Source: Lachnospiraceae bacterium (GTDB lineage: Bacteria > Bacillota > Clostridia > Lachnospirales > Lachnospiraceae). Taken from it: 22,927 bases of DNA. The first letter of the stretch is position 1. Each line of letters begins with the position of its first letter. The position numbers and the translations under genes are program-made. This document shows, piece by piece, positions 6,689-14,327 of this stretch. The notes beneath the pieces were generated by a model. It saw only the letters and a list, made by a program, of their open reading frames with translations, was not told where the DNA came from and did no database searches. Location: contig JAAUZW010000025.1 in NCBI GenBank assembly GCA_014804385.1, forward strand, positions 15,100 to 38,026, read 5' to 3'.

Positions 6689-8425
6689 TCATTCCTCTCC
6701 GTGCCCGCCGTCCGCCGTTGCCCAAGACAAGGCCTGCTCCATACTGTCAGCGCCTAAAATCTTCAGCATAACGTCTGTGTACTCTCCGGCCCGATCGGTA
6801 TCGATATAGCGAAAGACATCCTTAATATATTTCCCTGTATGATCGTACTCGTAAATTCCAAAGGACAGCCCCGCCAACACTTCCTCCGGTGCATCCGTCT
6901 GTCGGTTCATCAAAAAGGCGTCTATATAGGGATTGGCTTCCACGATACAGTAACAATAGGCAAAAGCCACCGCCTGAAGCCGTTCTCCCGAACCGGAAGA
7001 AAAACCCAGCTCCGTGATAGTGACGCTGCGCACTTCTCCCGCCCTGTCCAGATATTTCTCCTCAGACAGCATATCTGTCAGCACATTCAGATTCATAACG
7101 GATAAAAGGGGCGCGTCTCTGGTCTTATCGTACTCCTGAGACCAGAAATTCACACGAGTCATAGGTTCCGGATAAGGATGGATCGCAATCCCCCAGTCAT
7201 AATTCCCATGTTTTAAGGCAGCCTCATTAAATGCCTCCAATACATCCCGCCCGTCAAAAAAACTGCGATTGTCATCTTCATTGCTGTTCCATACGTGGTC
7301 GATGCTGAAATACACTCTGCCTCCCGCATAATGGCTTTTCACCGCCTGATAGAAAATACGAAGGGATCTTTCAAAAGTGTCCGCATAGTGAGCCACATCC
7401 TGGGTATCCATATAGTTCCAGATCCGATTCTGGTTGATCTCATTGGCCACCACCCAGCTGTGTACCATCCCATGTTCTCCACCGGAATAGCGCTCCGTCA
7501 AAAATTCAGCCACGGCTTCCAGCGTCTTTACGCCCTCCTCCTCAGCCGTATTGAACATGTAATAATAGGCGCCGCTCTCTGCATTCCTTGCCTCCGGATG
7601 GATCAGCTCCGGATATGCCTCATTCCAGTCATTTAACACTACCGCCGTAACACTCATTCCCATATCTGCCAGATAGGTAAAAAGTCCGTCATAACCGTTG
7701 ATCGCCGCCCCGTTAAAGACATAGTTTCTGCCTCGATAGGTATAAGTAATGGTGGGAAAAGTCTGATCCGTCGTCTCCCCCATAATATTGGAAAGAGGAA
7801 TGTTGTAAATGGCGTGCTTGGCGCCCAGATCTGTCAACTCCGGCGTCCCCACCATGGTGGGATCCAAGAGTATCCCCTTCTTGGAGTCGATCTCCGGATA
7901 GCCATCCTGATTTACGGCAAGCGCATCCGGATTAGACAAATACACGCTTTTTCCCACCTGCACATAGCCTCCGTCTATCCGCAGAGCCGGGATGAACCGT
8001 TGAAATAAATACACATCCCGATATGGGAACTTCGTTTCCCACGTTCTTCCCTTACGTCCTCTCGTGACAGGTTCCCCGGAAAGGACATCCGCGTCCTCCT
8101 CCCAGCTGTCTGCCGCGAACAGATACAGATACGCATCGTCACTGGACGGTATCAGCGGCATTTGAAGCATATACCGCAGCTGCCTCTGCTCTTCGTCATA
8201 TATCAGGGAAACCTCCATGGCGTACTCCGCCAGCTCCTCATCCGACAGGCTCGTCTCCCCGGCAGTAAGCTGCGCAAGCTCCGCCGACTGCACTGTTCCG
8301 CTCTCCTGCATGACACCCGTGCCGCCGGTCTGTTGCGCGGCATCCCCGCATCCGCCAAGAAAAACCGTTGTCAACAAAACACCTAAGAGCAGGAGCCATA
8401 TCTTCTTACTCTTCTCTCTATACAC
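6689..8425 (-). CDS. Surface lipoprotein with GH-A-like TIM barrel (probably DUF5722)
   Basis: Predicted lipoprotein, about 578 residues from GTG 8425. Residue numbers here count from the alternative ATG 8446 (585 residues). The signal peptide is IWLLLLGVLLTTVFLGGC with lipobox Cys33, followed by a Thr/Gly/Ser-rich linker. From about 190 the sequence resembles the DUF5722 family (KGILLDPTMVGTPELTDLG, HAIYNIPLSN). The active-site pattern fits clan GH-A glycoside hydrolases: N335-E336 in VANEIN (acid/base), H423-P-Y425 in HPYP, and E479 in TITELGFSS (nucleophile). The likely role is cleaving or binding a surface glycan; the substrate is unknown. ATG 8446 overlaps the upstream stop by 4 bp (ATGA) but lacks a Shine-Dalgarno, whereas GTG 8425 has GGAGG 7 bases upstream (8433-8437). 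The family name is from memory of the motif style; the lipoprotein and GH-A calls are stronger. Confidence 0.75.
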   Translation of the reverse strand: MYREKSKKIWLLLLGVLLTTVFLGGCGDAAQQTGGTGVMQESGTVQSAELAQLTAGETSLSDEELAEYAMEVSLIYDEEQRQLRYMLQMPLIPSSDDAYLYLFAADSWEEDADVLSGEPVTRGRKGRTWETKFPYRDVYLFQRFIPALRIDGGYVQVGKSVYLSNPDALAVNQDGYPEIDSKKGILLDPTMVGTPELTDLGAKHAIYNIPLSNIMGETTDQTFPTITYTYRGRNYVFNGAAINGYDGLFTYLADMGMSVTAVVLNDWNEAYPELIHPEARNAESGAYYYMFNTAEEEGVKTLEAVAEFLTERYSGGEHGMVHSWVVANEINQNRIWNYMDTQDVAHYADTFERSLRIFYQAVKSHYAGGRVYFSIDHVWNSNEDDNRSFFDGRDVLEAFNEAALKHGNYDWGIAIHPYPEPMTRVNFWSQEYDKTRDAPLLSVMNLNVLTDMLSEEKYLDRAGEVRSVTITELGFSSGSGERLQAVAFAYCYCIVEANPYIDAFLMNRQTDAPEEVLAGLSFGIYEYDHTGKYIKDVFRYIDTDRAGEYTDVMLKILGADSMEQALSWATADGGHGEE

Positions 8426-8442
8426 GCCAAATCCTCCTGCGC

Positions 8443-9681
8443 TCATTCATAATTCACAGTAATACAGGTCATCTGCGGCAATTCACCGATCTCGGCCGAC
8501 ACCTGCCTGTCGCCCCTTTTCATCTGCTTATATATCTCAAAAAAGTGTGTCCTGGGAATCTCTTTAAACCGCCACTCTGTATCCACCACAGGAATCGCCG
8601 CGCAGCCTTCCTCCACGCCATAACTGCGTACCTGCCCGGCCTCCGCTTCCGTCCATCCTCCCGCCGCATAATAATCATCCAGCGCGATGACCACAGCCTG
8701 TCCGACATTTTTGAGTGCACTGGTCAAAAACCGATCCGAAATCCTGCTCTGATCCACATCCACGCCGATCAACAGTCCATCCTGATTCTCAGCCGCCTCC
8801 AGCACAGACTCGTAGAGTCCGCCGCCACAGGCAAAGATAATCTGCACGCCGCTCTCATACCAGTCGTCCGCTCTCTCCCGGACTGCTATGTCCGGGGAAA
8901 AAGTGTCTGCATACCAGTAACGGACCGTCACATCCTCCAAAGACAGATCCTTAGCCGCCGCATCGATTCCCTGCAGATACCCGTAGCCGTAGCGGAGCAC
9001 TGCCGGCTCCTCTCTGCCGCCCACAAATCCCAGATTCCGGTACCCTTCCCAAACTGCCATATACCCGGCCAGATAGCCCGCCTGCTCCTCATGAAACCGA
9101 ATGCAATGCACATTATCGGCGATGGGGATCTCCTCTCCCTCCTCATTGCAGGGCACACTGTCTATCATCAAAAAGGAAGTCTGCGGATAGGTCTCCTGCA
9201 AAGCGCCTACCGCCTCTCCAAAAAGGTCTCCGGCACAGATGACAAGCTTCGCATTTTCTGTCACCGCCTTTACTACCGCCTCCTGATAGCTCTCCAAGGC
9301 ATTAGGATCCGCATGATAACAGGAAAAGGAAACGCCTGCTCCCAGCGCATACATCCGCACACCGTTATAAACAGCCTCGTTATAATCGTCATCCTCCACC
9401 GAACCATCTGTCAGAAAAGCGATCTCCCCTCCTGTTTCAAGATAATCTCCATAAGGGTCTTCAAACATCTGCTGTACAGATTCCCGCCAGGAACTCATCT
9501 CTATCCCCTGACCGGTCTCCTCTTCCCCGATCTCCTCCGACGATATCTCCATAGACGCATCGCTCCCCGGTGCCGCCGTCTCCTGTTCCGCGACGCCGCA
9601 AGCCGTCAGGAGCCCGGCGAAAGCCAGCCCAGCGAATCCAATTTTATATTTAGTTATTTTCTTATTTAAAATGCTTCTCAT
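8443..9681 (-). CDS. BMP family lipoprotein (PnrA/BmpA-like substrate-binding protein)
   Basis: Basic-membrane-protein family lipoprotein, 412 residues from ATG 9681. Known members bind nucleosides or act in purine uptake. The signal peptide (KKITKYKIGFAGLAFAGLLTAC) has lipobox Cys28, followed by an acidic Glu/Ser-rich linker to about 65. Family features are AFLTDGSVEDDDYN (near 90), HEEQAGYLAGYMA (197-209), GFVGGREEPAV, and GVDVDQS (306-312). The open frame reaches ATG 9705, but that start has no Shine-Dalgarno; 9681 is preferred with a weak AGAAAG. No transporter permease or ATPase gene lies nearby, so it may be a stand-alone receptor. It sits 45 bp after the S8 peptidase gene and overlaps the start region of the next lipoprotein gene. 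Confidence 0.87.
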   Translation of the reverse strand: MRSILNKKITKYKIGFAGLAFAGLLTACGVAEQETAAPGSDASMEISSEEIGEEETGQGIEMSSWRESVQQMFEDPYGDYLETGGEIAFLTDGSVEDDDYNEAVYNGVRMYALGAGVSFSCYHADPNALESYQEAVVKAVTENAKLVICAGDLFGEAVGALQETYPQTSFLMIDSVPCNEEGEEIPIADNVHCIRFHEEQAGYLAGYMAVWEGYRNLGFVGGREEPAVLRYGYGYLQGIDAAAKDLSLEDVTVRYWYADTFSPDIAVRERADDWYESGVQIIFACGGGLYESVLEAAENQDGLLIGVDVDQSRISDRFLTSALKNVGQAVVIALDDYYAAGGWTEAEAGQVRSYGVEEGCAAIPVVDTEWRFKEIPRTHFFEIYKQMKRGDRQVSAEIGELPQMTCITVNYE

Positions 9682-9690
9682 ACTCTTTCT

Positions 9691-9719
9691 ATGATACCAC
9701 CACATTAAAAAATCAGCAA
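9691..9719 (-). promoter_or_regulatory. Possible internal promoter before BMP lipoprotein
   Basis: TTGCTG (9719-9714) and TATCAT (9696-9691) are 17 bp apart on the minus strand. Transcription from here would begin within a few bases of ATG 9681 and give an almost leaderless mRNA. It could equally be chance within the operon. Confidence 0.3.
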
Positions 9720-9726
9720 GTTTTCT

Positions 9727-11430
9727 CTATAACCTCGCCAACACCTCAAAAGTGCCGTTGATGTCGATCCGGCCATACCCCCAGCGCCGGTCAGGGTATA
9801 CGATATCCCCCGGGCGGTCCGCGCCCTGAATCAGATAACTCTTGGTACCCCTGCTGTCCACCGCCAAGGCGTTTCCGTCAACGACGGCCCACTCCAGAAA
9901 CTGGGCCACACACCCGGCCGCCAACGCTGCCGCCATACTGGAACCACTGACTTCGCCAAGAATCGTCGGCACCCGCACGCCGGGGGCTGCCAGATCCGGC
10001 TTGATACTCCCGCTTCTGGTGTAGCCTCTTCCAGAAGGCGCGTACCAGCTGTCCGCGTGACTGTTGTAGGCGGAGATCGTGATCACCTGTCCCGTGTTGG
10101 CAGGCTCCGTCAGCGTCACGTCAGGACTGGGCGATAAAAAAGTTACCTTGTGCTCTAAAAACGCTTCGATGGGCAGCCACATATGGTACAATCCGCTCCC
10201 CCGCATCCTCCTCGTCGAAGGCGTCACAGATATCGTCCAGATACCCGGCGTCGGATCGGTAAAGCGCAGAAATACCAGCGGATCTCCCGCATCCCGCTCC
10301 ACCAGCGTCACGCCAACCTGTATCCTGGTTTTTTCAAAAATAAAAGAGATATTCCTGTCAATGCCGCTTCTGAAATCAATGACCGGAGACATCTCCCCTC
10401 CGGGAGAACGGATCGAGATGGCATAAGCATCGGGAAGACTGCCCCAGAGCTCCGCACAGAACCCCTTCATGCGCTCCTCCACACGAATCTCCACATTGCT
10501 CGGCATGGTATTCTGATAGTGATGCTCCTTATCTCCTTCATTGCCGCCGCAGACCACTACCGCCCGGCTTCTGCGGCCCGCCACGATATTGAGATAAGAG
10601 TCCAGAGAGGAAGTGCCGTCATGACTGCCCATGTTGGTGCCAAGACCAAGCACAATCACCACCGGCTTGCTGTACGCCACAGCCATCTGCTGCAAATACC
10701 GCACCGCCTCCATGATATCGTTTTCCTGATAAGCCTTTGCCTCATCGCTTATGAGATAGTAATCTCTCAGATACTGCTTGGCTTCTTTCAGCTTTACCAC
10801 AGCGATATCCGCCCGCGGCGCGGCCCCCCGGAAGGTAAGGCCCTGATTCAGCTCACTGCCCGCCGCCGCTGAGGCCATCTGGGTGCCATGACCGTCTGTG
10901 TCGGTACTGGGCACCACAGACAACGGATTCAGTTCCGCCAGTGCTCTGTTGATATCCGCACGACGGTACTCCGTTCCGTAAAGGAAGCCTTCCGGAGGCT
11001 CTCCGGATTGTATGGTCTGATCCCAGATCGAGACGATACGGGTATTCCCGTCCGCATTCCGGAATACATCTTCCTGATACCGGATTCCCGTATCAACAAA
11101 ACCGATGATAACGCCATTTCCCTGCAATGCCAGGGGCGGATTCTGCACGCGGATATTCCCCATAGCCGCAAGGCAGGAGGGATCAAAGAGCGTAGTTCCT
11201 ATCTGCATCAGGCCGTAAAGCTTGGGAATTGCCGAATAGCCATAATACCCGATCGACATGGGCGGTATCTGGCTGCGATTCACATAGACAACGCCGTACC
11301 CGGCGTCTATGGCGTGATAACAGGCATCCACATCCACCGTCTCCAAAAGCTGGGGAAGCAGATCATAGTCTACGATGAGATCTGCATAGTCGTCCGATAA
11401 AATCCTCTCTTTACAAGTCAATTTTCTCAC
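9727..11430 (-). CDS. S8 subtilisin-like peptidase, Csp-like
   Basis: Serine peptidase of 567 residues. The catalytic set is intact: D113 in GFVDTGI, H181 in DTDGHGTQMA, N297 (oxyanion hole) in CGGNEGD, and S498 in SGSSMAAALAAG. Between the His and Ser blocks lies an insertion of roughly 150 residues (about 310-455), which fits the jelly-roll domain of clostridial Csp-type proteases. The N-terminal segment (SDDYADLIVDYD) also resembles that group. There is no signal peptide or anchor, so it acts inside the cell or is exported another way. Translation starts at GTG 11430 (MRKLTCKER) with only a weak ribosome site. It is the first gene of the run leading to the lipoproteins, glycosyltransferase and LspA. 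A role in processing a partner protein is inference. Confidence 0.88.
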   Translation of the reverse strand: MRKLTCKERILSDDYADLIVDYDLLPQLLETVDVDACYHAIDAGYGVVYVNRSQIPPMSIGYYGYSAIPKLYGLMQIGTTLFDPSCLAAMGNIRVQNPPLALQGNGVIIGFVDTGIRYQEDVFRNADGNTRIVSIWDQTIQSGEPPEGFLYGTEYRRADINRALAELNPLSVVPSTDTDGHGTQMASAAAGSELNQGLTFRGAAPRADIAVVKLKEAKQYLRDYYLISDEAKAYQENDIMEAVRYLQQMAVAYSKPVVIVLGLGTNMGSHDGTSSLDSYLNIVAGRRSRAVVVCGGNEGDKEHHYQNTMPSNVEIRVEERMKGFCAELWGSLPDAYAISIRSPGGEMSPVIDFRSGIDRNISFIFEKTRIQVGVTLVERDAGDPLVFLRFTDPTPGIWTISVTPSTRRMRGSGLYHMWLPIEAFLEHKVTFLSPSPDVTLTEPANTGQVITISAYNSHADSWYAPSGRGYTRSGSIKPDLAAPGVRVPTILGEVSGSSMAAALAAGCVAQFLEWAVVDGNALAVDSRGTKSYLIQGADRPGDIVYPDRRWGYGRIDINGTFEVLARL

Positions 11431-11436
11431 TTCATA

Positions 11437-11477
11437 TAAGTAACACCCATTACTTACATGTCCTTCCGCCGCGTCAA
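11437..11477 (-). promoter_or_regulatory. Inverted repeat and weak promoter before S8 operon
   Basis: TAAGTAA (11437-11443) and TTACTTA (11450-11456) form a 7-bp inverted repeat with a 6-bp spacer. On the minus strand TTGACG (11477-11472) with AGTAAT (11454-11449) at 17 bp is a possible promoter whose -10 lies inside the repeat. This layout suits a repressor site. The resulting leader would be very short. Confidence 0.35.
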
Positions 11478-11565
11478 TCCCTTGTCATATCCTATGCAAC
11501 AGGCGGCTGTCCCGCCACTCTGTCAGATAAAACGATAATTCGTTTATTATTTTATCAAAATGCTC

Positions 11566-11594
11566 TTGCTCCCGAAATGCTTTCATGCTACAAT
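11566..11594 (+). promoter_or_regulatory. Promoter of Rpn-like gene
   Basis: TTGCTC (11566-11571), 17 bp, then TACAAT (11589-11594), preceded by TGC to give an extended -10. The predicted start is near 11601. Confidence 0.5.
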
Positions 11595-11753
11595 ATCGTT
11601 ACCATTCAAAACAAATCTTGATTCTTATATGGCGCACAATATCATACGGCGCGTATTCAGGCGATTCTGCCAGAGACTCACATTTGTTTGGCAGGACTGC
11701 TGTGAAAAGAAAGAAGTATTGTAGCTCTCCTGCACTTTTACAGGGAGGTTACT

Positions 11754-12605
11754 ATGGAAAACAAAAGCACTATCGAAACTTTCGAAGACCAAAAGCGAAG
11801 AACAGCCGTCTTCAACCTGACAAGCGATCTGTTTGCCGGAAAAGTATTTGAGGATATCGGTGCCTGTCAGGAACTATGCCGAATAATATTACAGGATGAA
11901 CACATTATATTAAGAAATGTCAAAACACAGTACGTCATACGGAATCTCGAAAATCATTCCGTGGAATTGGATATTCTGGCGGAAGAAATATCCGGGAACC
12001 TGATCAATGTGGAGCTACAGATGTATAAAGAATCTGCTCCACTTAAAAGAACACGTTATTATCTTTCCAGCATTGATATGAGCATACTGGAAAAGGGCAA
12101 ACCTTATTACGAACTGCCGGATGTGACTGTTGTATACATTACACAAGAAGACTTTATCGGCGGCAAAAGAGGTCACTATAGCAGAAACAGATCGGCAAAC
12201 CGTCAGGGGATACCTACATGTCTGGATAACGGCCAATATGAAAGCTATTTCAATCTGGAATATCCGACAGATGATGCAAAGATCAATGAATTACTAGAAT
12301 ATCTCAAAAACTCTGATCCATTTTATCAGACGAAAAATTTCCCAAGAATCGTGGAACGGGTCAATTATTTTAAAGTACAGAAGGAGGGTGTTACCATTAT
12401 GTGTGAGATTGCAGATAAAATCAGACAGGAAGGACTTATCGAAGGAAAAATCGAGTCTATACTGGAATTATTAGAGGAACTCGGAAATATTCCCAAACAA
12501 CTTATACAGCGTATCCGCAAAGAGACCAACTCGGAAGTCCTAAGCAAATGGCATAAATATGCAGCCAAGGTATCCAGTCTTGCTGAGTTTGAGGCAAAAA
12601 TGTAG
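11754..12605 (+). CDS. Rpn family / PD-(D/E)XK nuclease-transposase-like protein
   Basis: Protein of 283 residues of the recombination-promoting nuclease/putative transposase group (PD-(D/E)XK fold), which acts on DNA. The core is visible as an N-terminal helix (KVFEDIGACQELCRIIL, E39), D73 in VELDILAEE and E87-x-Q89 in NVELQM, the E-x-Q variant of the catalytic motif, followed by KRTRYYLSSID. The C-terminus carries the common IRQEGLIEGKIESI segment. GGGAGG precedes ATG 11754. Codon use is visibly more AT-rich than the neighbours, suggesting recent transfer. The stretch at 135-165 (GGKRGHYSRNRSANRQG) fits the family poorly, perhaps drift or a local frame error. No transposon ends were found apart from the GGGGACAG inverted repeat at the stop codon. 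It is isolated between oppositely oriented units. Confidence 0.8.
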   Translation: MENKSTIETFEDQKRRTAVFNLTSDLFAGKVFEDIGACQELCRIILQDEHIILRNVKTQYVIRNLENHSVELDILAEEISGNLINVELQMYKESAPLKRTRYYLSSIDMSILEKGKPYYELPDVTVVYITQEDFIGGKRGHYSRNRSANRQGIPTCLDNGQYESYFNLEYPTDDAKINELLEYLKNSDPFYQTKNFPRIVERVNYFKVQKEGVTIMCEIADKIRQEGLIEGKIESILELLEELGNIPKQLIQRIRKETNSEVLSKWHKYAAKVSSLAEFEAKM

Positions 12606-12628
12606 GGGACAGATTGAACGCTGTCCCC
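12605..12628 (-). terminator. GGGGACAG hairpin, clpX terminator
   Basis: GGGGACAG (12605-12612) and CTGTCCCC (12621-12628) form a perfect 8-bp stem with an 8-nt loop. The first G is the last base of the Rpn-like stop codon. Read on the minus strand, a T-run (complement of AAAAA before 12601) follows, so it can end clpX transcripts. On the plus strand no T-run follows. Confidence 0.65.
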
Positions 12629-12645
12629 ACCTTAAGCATTGTCTC

Positions 12646-14133
12646 TTATGACTGCTGTATCTCTTTCAAACGATCCGGATGCTCCGCACTCCTGCTGCGA
12701 ATATCAATGACCGGTCCTCCGGTTCCCTCAATATACTCTCTGGTGATCGTCACCCGGCCGATATTATCGTCCTTGGGCACCTCGTACATGATATCCAGCA
12801 TAAACTCCTCAATGATAGCCCGTAGCGCTCTGGCCCCCGTCTCTTTCTCCAACGCCTTATCCGCGATCGCCTCCAGCGCTCCTTCATCGAAGAGAAGCTC
12901 CACCTCATCCAACTCCAGAAGCTTCTGATACTGCTTTAAGATAGCGTTTCTGGGTTGGCTTAAGATCTGGATCATCATCTCCCGGCTCAATCCCTCCAAC
13001 GTAAAGATCACCGGCAGACGGCCGATAAACTCCGGTATCATGCCGAATTTTCTGATATCCTCCACCGTCACATGGCTTAAGATATTCTTTTCTTTGTCAT
13101 ACTTATCCTTTAACTCGGCGTTATAACCGATGGAGGTTTTTTTGTTGAGTCTCTGCTTGATGATCTCATCCAGATCAGGAAAAGCGCCTCCACAGATAAA
13201 CAGGATGTTTCTGGTATTCACCGTAGCCAGAGGCACCATGGCATTTTTAGAATTTGCACCCACCGGCACTTCCACCTCGGCTCCTTCCAACAGCTTGAGC
13301 ATTCCCTGCTGTACCGACTCACCGCTCACATCCCGGGCATTGGTATTCTTTTTCTTGGCGATCTTATCGATCTCGTCAATAAAGATGATACCGCGCTCCG
13401 CACGATCCACGTCATTGTCCGCCGCCGCCAGAAGCTTGGACACCACGCTCTCGATATCGTCACCGATATACCCCGCCTCCGTCAGCGAGGTGGCGTCCGC
13501 GATAGCCAGCGGCACATCCAGAAGTCTTGCCAGGGTTTTCACCAGGTAAGTTTTTCCACAGCCCGTAGGTCCGATCATGAGCATATTGGACTTTTCGATC
13601 TCAATCTCATCCATGGTGCCGGTGGCCACTCTCTTATAGTGATTGTAGACCGCCACGGACATCACCTTTTTGGCATGCTCCTGTCCCACCACATACTCGT
13701 CCAGTTTCTGTTTGATCTTATGGGGCGGCATGATATTCCGGATATCGATCTCCGCCTCGTCCTTTTTCTTCTTCTTTTTCGGCTTCTGCTTGTTGGGGAT
13801 ACCGCCATCCCCCCGCAGATCCGCCAGATTGACAAAGCTGATATTCGGAAAGCCCTTGCCGGTATTCATATCGCTGAAATCAGGATTGTTTAAAAGCCCC
13901 TGATAGTCGAACTGGCTGACCGTATCCATGGTCTTGTGCATACAGTCGTCACAGACACAGATATGATTGGGAAGCCGAAACATCTTGCCGGCCTTACTCT
14001 CAGGTCTGCGGCAGATAAAACAGACGTCTTCATAATCGCTGCCGGAATCATCTCCCTTTTTTTCCTCAGCCTCCGTCTTTTTCTGCTCTTCTATCGAATT
14101 ATCTTCGTATATATCGTCCTTATGATCGTCCAT
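12646..14133 (-). CDS. clpX: ClpX-type AAA+ unfoldase, orphan variant
   Basis: ATP-dependent unfoldase of 495 residues, longer than the usual 415-430. Domains: acidic N-terminal extension; C4 zinc finger (C38, C41, C61, C64); Lys-rich linker near 119-124; Walker A GPTGCGKT (188-195); pore loop GYIG (221-224); Walker B IIFIDEID (249-256); sensor 2 GARALR (433-438). The ClpP-docking loop reads IGY (335-337), not IGF. ClpX normally unfolds substrates for ClpP, but no clpP is adjacent, so this may be a second paralog. The longest frame starts at ATG 14172, but the -10 hexamer TATAAT overlaps that codon; ATG 14133 has GGAGG 5 bases upstream (14139-14143) and is chosen. The next gene on the same strand is htrA. 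Confidence 0.92.
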   Translation of the reverse strand: MDDHKDDIYEDNSIEEQKKTEAEEKKGDDSGSDYEDVCFICRRPESKAGKMFRLPNHICVCDDCMHKTMDTVSQFDYQGLLNNPDFSDMNTGKGFPNISFVNLADLRGDGGIPNKQKPKKKKKKDEAEIDIRNIMPPHKIKQKLDEYVVGQEHAKKVMSVAVYNHYKRVATGTMDEIEIEKSNMLMIGPTGCGKTYLVKTLARLLDVPLAIADATSLTEAGYIGDDIESVVSKLLAAADNDVDRAERGIIFIDEIDKIAKKKNTNARDVSGESVQQGMLKLLEGAEVEVPVGANSKNAMVPLATVNTRNILFICGGAFPDLDEIIKQRLNKKTSIGYNAELKDKYDKEKNILSHVTVEDIRKFGMIPEFIGRLPVIFTLEGLSREMMIQILSQPRNAILKQYQKLLELDEVELLFDEGALEAIADKALEKETGARALRAIIEEFMLDIMYEVPKDDNIGRVTITREYIEGTGGPVIDIRSRSAEHPDRLKEIQQS

Positions 14134-14170
14134 AATATCCTCCAATTTGTCCTCATTGCTTACGCGTACC

Positions 14171-14179
14171 ATTATACCA
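14171..14179 (-). promoter_or_regulatory. Extended -10 promoter of clpX
   Basis: TGG followed by TATAAT (14176-14171 on the minus strand) is a full extended -10; the -35 region is poor. The predicted start near 14164 gives a 31-nt leader to ATG 14133 and lies after the ATG at 14172, excluding that codon. No CIRCE element was found. Confidence 0.65.
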
Positions 14180-14213
14180 CATTCTCAGATACCAATATAC
14201 TAAAACATTCCGG

Positions 14214-14261
14214 AAAGAATTACGAAGTAATTCTTTGGTCGCAGGATGCTAATCCTGCGAC
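14214..14261. repeat. Pair of perfect 10-bp hairpins
   Basis: Hairpin 1: AAAGAATTAC (14214-14223), loop GAA, GTAATTCTTT (14227-14236). Hairpin 2: GTCGCAGGAT (14238-14247), loop GCTA, ATCCTGCGAC (14252-14261). They are separated by one base and sit between clpX and the htrA terminator. Neither has a proper T-run, so they are not plain terminators; a dispersed repeat or mRNA-end structure is likely. Confidence 0.75.
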
Positions 14262-14290
14262 GAAGAAAAAGGCGGTCTTATGTCCGCCTT
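14261..14290 (-). terminator. Intrinsic terminator of htrA
   Basis: On the minus strand AAGGCGG (14290-14284), an 8-nt loop and CCGCCTT (14275-14269) are followed by a T-rich tail (TTTCTT). A weaker hairpin (AATAAC...GTTATT, 14304-14331) precedes it and covers the htrA stop codon. Confidence 0.75.
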
Positions 14291-14327
14291 CTTCCCGTTT
14301 TTTCAATAACGGTCGCTATTCATAGCG

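Larger units (their letters stand above)
11431..11753. other. Divergent intergenic region, no gene seen
   Basis: This 323-bp region separates the S8 operon from the Rpn-like gene. It holds the operator-like inverted repeat and weak minus promoter, and the plus promoter listed separately. The leader of the Rpn-like gene (about 11601-11753) is long at roughly 150 nt and contains no clear structured RNA; a short frame at 11585-11851 is not supported. Confidence 0.6.

Noticed and set aside
8368..9669. 433-residue plus-strand open frame
   Set aside because: It lies antisense to the BMP lipoprotein gene, shows no domain, and has a His/Arg/Ile-rich shadow composition.
14134..14172. ClpX start at 14172
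   Set aside because: The -10 hexamer overlaps that ATG and there is no Shine-Dalgarno, whereas 14133 has GGAGG at 5 bases.
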